Shown here one piece after another: positions 52,601-64,000 of a DNA stretch of 64,000 nt. The notes under the pieces are model-generated. The model had not been told where the DNA came from and searched no databases. It worked only from the letters and a program-made list of their open reading frames with translations. Positions within the stretch are counted from its first letter, which is position 1; every line of letters begins with the position of its first letter. The stretch spans positions 176,141 to 240,140 of the forward strand of contig NW_003125395.1 of the NCBI RefSeq assembly GCF_000003605.2, written 5' to 3'. The position numbers and the translations under genes were made by a program. The DNA is from Saccoglossus kowalevskii (lineage: Eukaryota > Hemichordata > Enteropneusta > Harrimaniidae).

Positions 52601-54050
52601 TCGATGAGTTTGCTTTAATAACTGTATGGGATACGAGAATTTCATTTGGAGACGTGATTCAAGAATAAAAACCGAGAGCGGAATCTTTGGTAGAATATAT
52701 TCAAATTAAAATGCATGCGATTGTGCTCTACGTGACAATGTGCACAACATTGAAACACAAAATTTCACATCCTAAAAATTAAGGTTCAATATAATGATTA
52801 CTGATGTGTGCGAGAAACGTTGGCTGGGATTTGTGTTTAATTACATTTCACTCAGTCTGTTGACCATATAACATAGTTAGAGCCCTTGTTGTAACTATAT
52901 GTGCGTTGTTCGCTGAATTTCAATGATGTTGAATTTGGAGAGGGAGAGTTGGTGAAATAATATGTTAATTCATTTTCAACCACAGGCAACATTATTAAAT
53001 TATTGATTTTCTCATCACTTGTCAGATTGTTTTCCTTCGCACGTAGAGATTGATGAACATATTTTCCTGGAGCGACGATATTACCAAATCAATGAATAAC
53101 AGGGAGGAAATGGAAACAGGTGATGAATCAATTGCTTATTTCATTAAATGGTTTTATAACCCTAGGCAGACAGCAGTATGCATTTCGTCGATGCATAAAT
53201 TAACTTTAATTACAAAGGTGACATAGCGGGCATCATCACTATATATATATATCAATATATGCTTAATATCGATGCGTGAAACTTCTTGCAGACATGACTA
53301 TTGATCAAAGTGACACAATATTGATATGTGAAAGTGTTTTTTATTTTAGACCAGATGTTGTATGTACTCGATTTGTCTTTTCAGTTCCGTGTTGCCGAAA
53401 CATATCAGTTCTCTGTTTTTAAAATATACAGCGTACTTCTTACGGGGCTTATTAATCAATTTCGAAAGCGAAACAAGAAACAACAGTTTAAATATATAGT
53501 ACTATATATTGAAGCATCTTGAAAGCGCAGTAGTGTGTTTTACGAGCGAACTGGTTATTTACTATAATAGAAAAGAGTAATACCACCATTACATGCATTT
53601 TTATGTATATGATTGTTTATATAGTTCAGTCGTATATAGTACCTCAAAACTATGTTGCTTAATGTTTTTGAGGTCAAAAACGAAAAATGTAATTAACTTT
53701 CAATGCCATATAGGTAGTTTTCACTCCTATATTATAAAACAATGAGAAGGTGTAATGTGACATTAATATTAAGCTAGGATTTTAATTGTGAAAAGAAACA
53801 CAGAAGGTTCTTTACGTCACATTAGGTCGGTGGAAAATTCCTGTGTTGACATATTACCGACACCAACTAATCGAGTAAGATCGCTACATGATGCAAAGGT
53901 GGGGGCAATATATATGGATATGAGCGATAATGATGAGCCCCATGACGTAACAAATCTGCAAAAATTATAAATGATCATATTATAAATAATAACCAAGCCG
54001 TTGTAATCGTGAATAATCAGGGCGATAATTCTTATATGGGCGAATTAGTA
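49642..54050. other. AT-rich intergenic DNA
   Basis: No supported feature beyond scattered simple repeats such as the TA run near 53243-53252. Confidence 0.5.
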
Positions 54051-54056
54051 AAGAGT

Positions 54057-54167
54057 TAAAATAACGAGACAGAAGCATTTCTTGGTATTTTAATTTTAAT
54101 TGGCGCTGGTACAAAGACAGAAGTCGGCGACTGTGCTAAAATATACTACTTTTATGCGTCTAACTAA
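54057..54167 (+). pseudogene. Possible piggyBac-like transposase scrap
   Basis: A frame reading ETEAFLGILILIGAGTKTE resembles the (E)xxAFxGxLIL(M/I)G segment near the start of the piggyBac transposase core. An acidic stretch (MDMSDNDEPHD) lies upstream in the same orientation within 53788-53970, where piggyBac proteins often carry an acidic N-terminus. The frame stops at 54163 and no catalytic Asp motif is visible, so this is at best a small, old fragment. Confidence 0.25.
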
Positions 54168-54169
54168 TT

Positions 54170-57100
54170 TCAAAGCATAGTGCAATTATGATTCTATATC
54201 AATAGTGCGAAAAAGAAAAAAGATCCAGGTAACATAACAATTCCATGGAGAGACCCAAACAGAAAAGGTGTTAGTCAAATAAATCTATTAAGTAACCGTT
54301 ATTTTTGAAACTGCAATGCGTCACTGTGACTGCACCGACACTATCTCTTATAAGTTGAAACCCATATATTGTTTGTCGACCAATCATAATGAGCAATTGC
54401 AAATGCAAACCGTAGCTTTCCGCTAAAATAGTTAAAATAGTCGAAGCCACGGGCTTTATTTGGCTTTAAATGATGTGGATCATGAGCGTGAGCAATTTGC
54501 ACACTGAAAAGGCAGGTTCAACATCAACGCAACATCAGCATAATGATAAACTTCGTGATCTTACGCGAAATATCATAGAATGAAGGCAGGTTACAAATAA
54601 CTGTAAAATCCATCTGTGATCGCCGAGTTCGAACCCAAACTTTGTGATTGTTTCTACGTAGTGAATCTTGATTAGTGTTACATTTGTGATATGACCATAT
54701 CAGTAATAACAAATCCTAGAACAATTTACGAAAACAAAGGCGCATACAATAAATAAAACAATTTAACAACACTCTGACTAGAAACAGATCTGACTAGAAA
54801 AAGAGAATCATACTCGAAAACAGTACATTTAGTGTATATAAAGTTCCGCAATGGGACACTCGAAAAGCAATAGCTGTCTTCTCATAACTTTTATGCGCCT
54901 CGTAAATTGTTTTAGAATGTTTTAAAGATCAAGGGACATCAAAAGCGTTTTACGACGATGACTGTACATGACGAGAGGTCAATGATCACACACACGTGTA
55001 CTGCATTCAAGCATAGTGTAAAAAAAAAACGTTCTCAGATTTGTATAGCATATTTCATTTTGGAAATAGTGTATGGTGTACATTTCTCATTACGAATTTT
55101 GAGCAGAATAGATTTTGAGTCACCCAGAAGAGACCTCGTACTCCAAGATTATTCTATACAAAACGCAACCCTAACGCTTGCAGTGTGTACATTATTGCAT
55201 ATCGTAAAACTAATTGTGTAGATATTATTGAATTTATGACTACATGGGTACCGTTTCTAAAAGCACTGTCGTCAGAACGGTTTTGGTACAGCCAGCCTGT
55301 GTAGTCGCCGTATACACACTACTTGACTTTTATCATATTTATGTAGTTGATAATTTACGACAAGACAAGAAAGGTTTTTCGAATGCATTTCTCATAAAGG
55401 CACTCAGAACTTTGTGAGCATGAAAACATATGCCTAAGGCAGTTTGTTTCACAACAAAAAAGACATCTACTTGGGGTATTTACAAATACACTGAATCACA
55501 TGTTATACTGCACTATTGCAATAATAACATGTGCGGCGTTAATCGCGCAAAATAGAGTACATTCGTACTTCACATCGCAACGCCAGGAACATACATCGTG
55601 AAAATGCGTCTTCTATCTATTAGATACTGCTATATTTTGGCAGCTGAACTATATACAAATCATTGGTGCAAAGGACAATGACATATACAAGCCGAAACTG
55701 AATATACGCTGATAGACTGAGTCAATCATCAATACATCATTTAATAAAACAGGTAGGGCAGAAGAGCAATTTGCATGTGTATCAAAGTAACAAAGGAAAT
55801 TATAAATCTACTTTGCAAATGCCACGAATGCCACATTCATTTGTGCATTTTAACCGTATTACAATGGAGCTACTTGACATGTTTGTAAACTAGGAAAAAT
55901 ACCTATACAGAAGCGGCCGACCAATGGCAAGTAGATCTGGAATAGTTCAGCAAGAGGCGTGGGACATCCAAGCAGATGGAGCACGTTTGTTAGAGCTGCA
56001 ACATCAGCAGGGTGTGGACAAAAAGGTGGAAATTACGACAAAAAATTACACTGTTTAGAAATTGGGGTTATTAATACGCACATGTAGAATAACACGACAT
56101 GGTAAAACATAATTGGAGTACAGTAAAACAACGTACAAACCTTCATATCAAATTCATTTCATTGTGTAACCTTCAACTACAAATTCGGAGAAATGACACC
56201 ACGATTTTATTTATCATTACGTGTGACAATTTGAAATTCATAACGTAACTTCAGAGGGTGTTTTTTTTATCAGTGTCAGTTATAATCACCTGGCTTGGGT
56301 TGGAATAAACAGTTGTGGTCGGGGAGTTTTAAGCGTATGGATATAACTCGTAGATCGTAGATGTTCATGAATTTATTCATAGTCACAGCCACCACAAGTG
56401 TGGTTTACTGTATGACACGGTCAGTCAAATTGAGTTCATCATGCTACAATGGACGTAAACAATGCTGTACGATAGTAACTTCAATTTGGAAGAATAATGT
56501 GTATAGACTTGAAGACGAATAAAGTGCATTTGTCACGTAGACTCTTAAATCCACCCCTGTGTTGTTCTGCGGTTGCTTAACTACAATGTACAATATTCTT
56601 TAACGCTATTATAAGAAGCTCGGTGAACACCCATTTGCCTGCAATATCACGGTGACAATCATAACAACAAATATAACACTAGCCGCGCCGACATTTAACC
56701 TCGAATCACTTACACACACGAGCAATTTTGTTTTGTAAAATGTAATTTACGAGGGTCACTTTAAAGAACCGTGAAACCAACCAACATTTTTTGTTCATAG
56801 ATCGGTGTACGGACACATTAATTTGCAATTGATTGCGCTCTTTCAGATGCATCTGGCAAGTAATGCAACGAGTTGAAGGCATAGAGAACATGTCAGCTTT
56901 TAATATAACCTCGATTTAATATATAAATAAATATAGACATGTATATGTATGTATATATCACTTCAAGAATAACAGTTAATGCCATATATGTAACTATCCA
57001 ACTTGATTACTGTTCATTCACATAACGATACATATACTACGATGTAAAATGATACGCCCACGTTTAAATTGAAATGAAAATGAAAGTTGATTTCTCGTTA

Positions 57101-58330
57101 CGAAACTAATACTTCCAGTCGTTAATATGGCAACGCGCTCACTTTTATTTGATCCCTACGATTTGAATGCATCAGTTCGCCAATACCTTTCTAGTAGATA
57201 AATAAGGGATGCACAGTGATATAATTGGTTTCATTGCGTTCTGTTATTTCTGAGATGCTTATCTTCTACGTGTTGCTAGGCTATACATTAAAAACGGGTA
57301 CTGCGCCAATCTGATTTTGCGCTGCAATGGCAAAACACAGCATGTCAGCTAGCTACTCCGTTTTCCAGGTCAAGTGACAAACATGATCTTTAAGTCGCTT
57401 TCGTGAAAATATTACGTCAAAAAATGGGGCGCCGTAACTATTCAGCGCTAAGCTATGACAAATAGTTTATTCGCGTGGCCTTGGAGTCACCATTTCGCCA
57501 TCTGGAGAAATTTCTGTAGCATTGAAATCTACATTGAGCGATATGGATCATTGGCTTGCAAAGTGCATAGTCCGTAGGCGTAATTTGACATGACAATATA
57601 AACCAGTCACAAATCAGAGTTGAACGTCACGTCGGAGAATAGACTAATTTGTAGTCAACAAGTGTCTACAGCCCATTAGACTGGTTTCATCACAATGTCA
57701 CATTGTCTAATATACTGTCAAAATATAAAGTCTGAACTCGGATTTGATTGGTGGTTGGATGCCGTAATGGCGCCAGGTAATTCAGTGCAGACATCCTGTA
57801 CGTAGTGTACTCTGTGTATTTATGCATCAATTGACACAGATATATAGAAATTATTTCCGCCATTGAACATGTAGTACGTGCTTATAAATTAATTAAGGGA
57901 TGAGTGTTACTTGTTGGCGCCGTCATGTATAGAGCTGCTCGTAGCACGGTGAACTCGTACGCAGTAACAAATATGACATTTTAAACTTGTCATTTTCAGT
58001 TCAAGCTTCTGGTCACGGTCTCCAAATCTCCATTTGGAGATCCGTTATCTTAGCAGCTGGAGTAAAAACAGTTGGGCGATGAAATCGTTTTGGAAATATG
58101 TCTAGATGTTTTGCAGTGCGCCTTTGGGTGATGTGGTCGATGGAAATACTGTCACCGACAACTAGGCAACTAGCGGATGACTATGTTAGCGCATTGTCGG
58201 GCATTTACATCTTTGTATTTTCTAGGTAAAATTGTTTAATTCTGGAAGGCGTGTAGCACGATACTGTGCTTCCCTTTGTGATTTTAATGTTATTTTCTTT
58301 CTACGCACTGCCATGTGTGCTCGTTGTCTA
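54170..58330. other. AT-rich intergenic DNA
   Basis: No gene is supported. A somewhat more GC-rich zone at about 57.28-58.16 kb with several GGCGCC-type CpG motifs may hide an old element, but I find no ends or coding motif. Confidence 0.45.
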
Positions 58331-58336
58331 GCATTT

Positions 58337-58469
58337 TTAAAGTGCGGTGGTCGTCGCGCAGCGTGTGTTCGAATTTCATGTAAATAAACAATGTATTTTA
58401 CACGCGTTGTATACGTCGCTATGAATCCCATATCGAACAGGACGCGGCACGACGGCTGCCGCCCTTTAA
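58337..58469 (-). mobile_element. TTAA-ended MITE, copy 2 (133 bp)
   Basis: Reverse-complement copy of 49510-49641, ending TTAAAG / CTTTAA. Its own arms (TTAAAGTGCGG at the left; the complement of TTAAAGGGCGG at the right) pair more clearly than in copy 1. The flanks of the two copies are unrelated, which places the element boundaries at the TTAA. The 114-codon open frame over this region is a by-product. Confidence 0.85.
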
Positions 58470-58474
58470 TTTTT

Positions 58475-60885
58475 GGTAGTGTACGCTCGTGGTCAATAAA
58501 ACCTTGAAACTGTGAACATAAAAATAAAAGCACATGCTCACAATCAAAACATGTGTTTTCATACATAATGTGTTGGTTTAGGTTGCCTTAACAAGTATAC
58601 ATCGACCCATATATGACAGGATTATGTGTCAAAAAGGGCGAGTAAACGCTACAACAAACGAACAAGTGGTTACCAATTTAATAGCTAGCTGCTGAATGTT
58701 TTTTGAGAAAAAATATACCACAGTGAGTGTATATTGTAAACCGAGATGATAAATATCGCATTTTGTGCGCTAAATTTATCTTGGGCGCACGCCATTTAGC
58801 ATTTTGGTATGTAGATATGTGTTTGTTTTTCACTCTACGCTCATTTGTTGTTCTACCAAAAAAATAAATTACCATTACGCAAATGCACGTTTTTTTTCAG
58901 TGCACGGCGGACATAATGTGGTAAAAGGTTATATTGGAACGGTCTTGCGGATGTTCACGGGTAATAAAACATTTCTTTTGCACATGCGCTTTTGTATTAA
59001 CAATAATTAAATAACTGCTTATCGACCATCCGAGTCGGACGAAGCCTGTCACTCGACGGGACAGTTCAATCAATCTCAAACTTCGGGAATACTGAAGAAT
59101 TAATTATATATAATCCATGATAACAAATATAAATATTTTAAATACAAAACAAGTCACTGAAGGATAACATTCATACTGAGTGGAAGCTAGGTCTGGCATG
59201 AACGTTGAGGGCGTCGTTATTATTATCTTGCTTTGTATTGTCGTTTTCACATTCTTGAAAATCTAGGGGATGCAATAAAACATACCGATGACCTACATGG
59301 TGTTTTATCCTAAAATACAAATTCAAATTCAAGATTAGTGTATTCGCTAGAACAGTTAAAAGTGAGAAAATGAATGTAATAAGAATGTGCTTATAATTAT
59401 TGACCCGCATCGTGTACAATTGTTATTAATAAGTAATCCCCCATTTTAACCCCTGGGCACAGTTATAATCGCTGAGCCCTGCTCTTTATCCGCAATTGAA
59501 ATGTCTACTGCCGCAGTATTTCTTAATTGGTGGACAATTAGTTGCGCGCGATTCGTGCTAGGAACGTGCGTTTGTTTTGTACGAGAGTTTATATAAGATC
59601 ATATAATGTCATTTATTGCACGTTGTTTACCCCTTCGATTCGGTCAGCTCCAAACATAAAACATAAATAACAGCAAACTACAACGACTACTTTAGAACCA
59701 TTGTAGACTCTTCCAGCATTCACTTCCATTGTTACGACGTCAATAGTTAAATGATAAAATTGCAATTTCGGGTCATTAAACCTCTATGTTTTGTATAGCT
59801 ATTAGAAGATTAATTTTCGAGGGGGCGGAATATTTTTAAAATAAGTTCTCTACCGGCATCTGCGCCATTAAGTTATAATCCGCTAAAATGTACTGGATTT
59901 TGCTTAAGCTTCTTCTTCAATGAATACAGCAATGGGTGCGATAATATATTGAGCCTTTGGGGCTTTTATATCTTGAGTAGTTGATATTTTATATATATTT
60001 TTGTCACACATAAGTTTTACGTGTCTATGTCTTGCAGGCGTATTTTTCATGTACTTAAGAATAGCACCCATCATATTCATCAGGTCACTTAATATATCAA
60101 GTTGCCCCTGTTGGCACATAGCACGCGAATAGCGGCACAGATGGCCACATGAAATATGCTATAACCACTTGGCATATGAACGGAAACCCCGAGAGTATCT
60201 AAAGCACATTCATCTGAAATACAGTTGTTGAATTGGTATGCAAATTGTTAGATTTAATCACATTTATTTCCAATCTATGCATGTTTTTTTGAAATTCGAT
60301 TCGTAAGATAGATTTTCTAAAAAAAACAAAAAAAACAGGGAATTGTAATTATATGATCTGTATTTGAATCTATGTGGTATTATGATTATTCATTAGTAAT
60401 ATATGCTAAACAAGGAATGTGAAATATTAAATTATGATTACAACCAAACGTTTGCAATGTTTAAATACAATCAAAAGTCAAGTTTAAAATTAATAATATT
60501 GCCAAATCGATTCATTACATTGTCAGGATATTTCACCTCAGAACAAAGCTGGGAAAGCGGTGCACATGCGCATTTACGACGGGGTGTCAGATCAGTAATG
60601 CGCACAAAAATGACTGTTCTCGATATGGATATATGAAATGCTATAAATGACATGAAGAGTGGAGGGGTCACATAACTTCATCCACATTCTAAGCAAAGTA
60701 TGGCAGTTATAGGAATGGGACAAAATTGACGTGGTCCATATTCAGCTGGGATTACACCTAATTAATTGTATTCAATATATTTTATTAGTCAATTTATTTA
60801 TTATGGTGATTTTAATTCAAGATAAAATGTATACGAAAACATATAATATTATGTGATTATAATTATGTGCGTGAGTTTCGCATCA
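58475..60885. other. AT-rich intergenic DNA
   Basis: Nothing supported. Confidence 0.5.
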
Positions 60886-60891
60886 TCTTCA

Positions 60892-60958
60892 GCTCGCTAG
60901 GTGGCGCTCTTCCTATAGAACATTTGATCGTCGTCATCTAGTAGGTTATTTTAACATC
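60892..60958 (+). repeat. GCTCGCTAGGTGGCGC dispersed repeat, copy 1
   Basis: The GC-rich head and the following ~50 bp are related at roughly 65% to 61560-61625 in the same orientation. Confidence 0.45.
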
Positions 60959-60959
60959 G

Positions 60960-61555
60960 TGCGAAATAAAAACAATCACATTCTACAAATATGCATAGAC
61001 CCAATCTATTATGAATGGCGTATGGTCTTTTTATTATTTTTAAAGAAATAACAAGTGCAGATACAACAGAAGAAATGAATGATACACTATTAACGGAAGC
61101 GTTATTAGTGTAATGTTGTCTTTTTTTTTTCTGGGGGGTGTGGTACCACATGTTGATAACCAAATCGGATTATGATTTATTTTAGTATTACTTTTGTAGT
61201 GCATACACGAGTATTCGTTTAGTGAGAATGTAACACAAGTACACCAATACACATGTGTATTGAGCGTCAGTGTATATACCAAAGCAGACAGCACGCATGC
61301 TCTATCTAGAATATCGTTCATCGGAGGTAAACTTAATAATGAGCTACAGTGCACAATAAATAAACCACGTATTCGTAAACATAAAACAACAATGTCAACA
61401 CTCATGTTCTCATATAATCTTCTATTTAAATTAAACAAATATAATTGTATACATTTTTAGTATCAATGATAGGCCTTCAGTGTTTGCTTTATATCACATG
61501 GGAGCATTTTCTTATCTTATATCTTATAGACATCAATAACGTCTTTATGTTCAAG
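60960..61555. other. Intergenic DNA between repeat copies
   Basis: A 132-codon minus-strand frame (61040-61438) starts at a non-ATG codon and has no domain; probably chance. Confidence 0.45.
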
Positions 61556-61559
61556 AGTT

Positions 61560-61625
61560 GCTCGCTTGGTGGCGCCCTTGTAATTTAACATGTTATTTGA
61601 GTTTTGCCATCTGGTTGATTATATT
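61560..61625 (+). repeat. GCTCGCTTGGTGGCGC dispersed repeat, copy 2
   Basis: Differs by one base in the 16-base head from 60892-60907; the tail is more diverged. Confidence 0.45.
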
Positions 61626-61818
61626 CGACATAATTTCAAAAAAGGGTTGATTAGTCTGGCAACAGATAATAAATTTTCTTTTATTCATTCATATAGCATC
61701 TTCGCAATTGTATTTTTTACGAAATCACGCATGCGCGAGAAACGGTCGATGAACTGTTTTATGTGAAAAACATGACAGGTATCCAATCACATTTCATCTT
61801 CTTACGTTTGTACAGTAA

Positions 61819-61821
<3 letters not shown>

Positions 61822-61862
<41 letters not shown>
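61822..61862. repeat. (TA)n microsatellite, left of gap
   Basis: Pure TA up to the first N. Confidence 0.97.
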
Positions 61863-62122
61863 NNNNNNNNNNNNNNNNNNNNNNNNNNNNNNNNNNNNNN
61901 NNNNNNNNNNNNNNNNNNNNNNNNNNNNNNNNNNNNNNNNNNNNNNNNNNNNNNNNNNNNNNNNNNNNNNNNNNNNNNNNNNNNNNNNNNNNNNNNNNNN
62001 NNNNNNNNNNNNNNNNNNNNNNNNNNNNNNNNNNNNNNNNNNNNNNNNNNNNNNNNNNNNNNNNNNNNNNNNNNNNNNNNNNNNNNNNNNNNNNNNNNNN
62101 NNNNNNNNNNNNNNNNNNNNNN
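61863..62122. other. Assembly gap (N) inside a (TA)n tract
   Basis: A run of 260 undetermined bases with TA repeats on both sides; the gap probably represents more of the same array. Confidence 0.99.
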
Positions 62123-62225
<103 letters not shown>

Positions 62226-62467
62226 CAAAGTGTGTTACGGAATTTGAAAATTAGAACAGAATGATCTTTAGTCGGCAAACGAGATGTGGTCAATGACTCT
62301 CTAATATTGGAAACAAAATGGCCGCATGTCAGGCACGGCACCATTCCAAATCAATATGTAGTGGCATTGTACAACAAGTGGGCAACATCTGTCAGACATG
62401 TCGTGAAATCATGCACAGTCAGACCGGCAGACAATTAGCCATGGTTTATGGCACAGCTCTCCATAAC

Positions 62468-62629
62468 TTAAAGCGGGAAGTCGTCACCTGCGCATGCGCC
62501 AGACGACCATAGCGTGTCATTGTTTACTAACAAGCGTCTACCCATGAGCCTTTGCGTTTTTAGCGTGTGTTGTTATCGTCGCTTGACTCAATTCCCGTGC
62601 GTGCGCAGGTGACGACCCTCTCGCTTTAA
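62468..62629 (+). mobile_element. TTAA-ended MITE of a second family (162 bp)
   Basis: The left arm TTAAAGCGGGAAGTCGTCAC continues through CTGCGCATGCGCC. The right arm is its near-perfect reverse complement (GTGCGTGCGCAGGTGACGAC...CGCTTTAA), giving inverted repeats of about 33 bp. TTAA at both ends suggests a piggyBac- or Kolobok-type target. There is no coding capacity. The TTAAAG start is shared with the 49510 and 58337 elements, but the rest differs. Confidence 0.8.
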
Positions 62630-63745
62630 ACAAATGAAAGTAGGGACAACAGAAAACGAAATGAGCATGTAGATTGGCTATAAGAAACATCACATGATGC
62701 TAGTAACGCATGGACTTGATCGAATAACATACATTGAGTATGGGCTATTACATTGCATGTTGCTGGGAATCCGAAAACAAGATGTTTTATATTCAACTCA
62801 TAAACACGTCCTAGTCAGTTTAGCGACATTAATGTAACCCCATTTGGTCTCCATTTAACTAGCAAACAATATACAATGAAGTTACTCTACCTTATACAAA
62901 TATTTAATCTTAAACTTGTATGCGTTAATATTTTATGAATTCGTCAAGAGGTAGCCTTGCTCCAAATAAAACACTGCATCGAACGCAGACAGACATAATT
63001 ACTGACCCACGTCGTTGATTACAAATTGGCGCTCATAATACCTGAAGCGTATTCGTGTTCAGGGTAGTTTTCTATTTTGCTTACGTCATTCCCACGCGTG
63101 ATGTATTACGTGTTTAGTATTTCAACCGTTTGAGTCGTATCCAAAAAAGGTAATATCTGTGAGCTATTGAGGTACACAGCGTAAAATGAAAAAAAAAATA
63201 ATAAAAATCCTGCCCCAAAGCCAACTTTCTGTCGCGCTACGCGTTGATATGCCGTATACTAGTATACTGATTGAGGGCGTATTTTTACGTTGACGCAGCC
63301 TGGGTATGCGTTCATCATGGAACGTGCTTTTTGTCATTTTCACGAAATCTGGGAGCAAGAAAGACGATTTTGGTCGCGAGTACAAGCTCACTTAATTGGA
63401 TAGCATTTCAAGAAAGTTTTTTTTATTACGAATTCTGTTTGTGAAAAAACCTCACATAAATGCTACGAAAAACGGCCCGTGTTTTGTTAACATTTTAATT
63501 TAATCACATCTTAATAAAAAAAAACGTGTTTTTTGTTTCGAAATTTAGTACTGTAAATGTTTCTGTAACTAAATTTCTTGATTGGAAATAAACGTATATA
63601 ATATGTATGCTAAAAATCATAAAAATATTTCTATAATTTATTTTCAGGGCTGTATGTATCTTATTTACTTTACGCTCAATGAACTGTTCGTGACAGTTTA
63701 TATTAGTTTTGAAATGAACAATAATACTTAGGGCAATGCCTTACT
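62630..63745. other. Intergenic DNA
   Basis: Nothing recognised. A 75-codon minus-strand frame at 63164-63391 lacks motifs. Confidence 0.45.
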
Positions 63746-63750
63746 CTGAG

Positions 63751-63766
63751 TTTTTTTTTTTTTTTT
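63751..63766. repeat. Poly-T run (16 bp)
   Basis: Homopolymer just upstream of the CpG-richer right edge. Confidence 0.95.
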
Positions 63767-63904
63767 GTTGCGGTTTTCAAAGTGATCGCTGTTCGGCGCA
63801 TGCGTATCATAGAAGAAATAGATCGCGCGAGATCTAGTGACGATTGCGTTGCAGTTTCCCGGCTTAATAAACAGTTATTATTTATGTCTTATTTACTCTT
63901 TCAG

Positions 63905-64000
63905 CGATTTAATACGTTCCATAAGATGCTTACCCTAACTGAATCCAAAATCACGGCACAATCCAAAGTTGAGGGCGCGACTCGTATCTTCGTCACAGTA
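63905..64000 (+). CDS. Possible first coding exon running off the right edge
   Basis: A pyrimidine-rich TTTACTCTTTCAG precedes an open frame of 32 codons that reaches the window end. The first ATG is at 63926 (MLTLTESKITAQSKVEGATR...). About 100 bp upstream is a CpG-rich patch with an NRF1-like GGCGCATGCGT (63795-63805). Either the AG is an acceptor of a UTR intron or the whole is a short 5' leader. The product is not recognised; a chance frame of this length is not rare, so this is tentative. Confidence 0.22.

Noticed and set aside
54600-54660. tRNA-like B box (GTTCGAAC) on the minus strand
   Set aside because: No A box, no acceptor stem and no cloverleaf could be built around it.
58222-58566. 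114-codon minus-strand frame
   Set aside because: Overlaps the TTAA-ended MITE, whose GC-rich sequence lacks stops; no protein family.
61040-61438. 132-codon minus-strand frame
   Set aside because: Non-ATG start, no domain, crosses a homopolymer run; chance is more likely.

Overview
The window reads as nuclear DNA from an invertebrate animal, probably marine. It is strongly A+T-rich (about two thirds by eye), gene-poor, full of microsatellites and short inverted-repeat elements, and has two assembly gaps (26804-26997 and 61863-62122). It carries a chordate/lophotrochozoan-style class A GPCR in one coding exon, a CR1/Jockey-type LINE remnant, and a decayed Academ-type DNA transposon of a family widespread in molluscs, cnidarians, echinoderms and lancelets. 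The phylum cannot be fixed from this sequence alone.

Layout. Positions 1-14.6 kb are mostly featureless AT-rich DNA with a few islands: a short perfect-stem hairpin (3456-3494), a charged broken coding remnant (~4.69-4.91 kb), a microsatellite belt (8.1-9.0 kb) and two non-autonomous inverted-repeat elements (10067-10418 and 10811-10919). The only gene I call with confidence is a seven-transmembrane receptor at 14694-15818 (+). Its 5' end sits just behind a good splice acceptor, so a 5' UTR exon should lie upstream. Positions 15.8-26.3 kb hold microsatellites, a 23-bp minisatellite and a 20-bp exact repeat shared by two loci. A CpG-containing promoter-like patch precedes the first gap.

From 27.3 to 33.0 kb (- strand) lies a nearly full-length but broken DNA transposon. 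In order it has a Cys-rich N-terminus, a DDE-type transposase core, an XPG/FEN1-like nuclease and a C-terminal CXC (tesmin/TSO1-like) domain. It is bracketed by inverted terminal repeats that are themselves made of tandem units. I assign it to the Academ superfamily, probably the XPG-bearing AcademX lineage. A degenerate ~24-bp minisatellite abuts its left end.

From 33 to 64 kb the sequence is again AT-rich. It holds a LINE reverse-transcriptase remnant (~40.75-41.89 kb, -), two unassigned protein-like ORFs beside it, a CRE-bearing promoter-like patch (43.35-43.66 kb), a possible piggyBac-like scrap (~54.06-54.17 kb), two copies of a ~132-bp TTAA-ended inverted-repeat element in opposite orientation (49510-49641 and 58337-58469), a third TTAA-ended element (62468-62629), and a possible gene start running off the right edge (63905-64000).

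No operon-like organisation, RNA gene or CRISPR array is visible. The genes do not form a pathway: there is one host receptor gene in a transposon-rich intergenic landscape. The best candidates for something undescribed are the small inverted-repeat families, the composite ends of the Academ-like element, and the receptor's unusual key residues.
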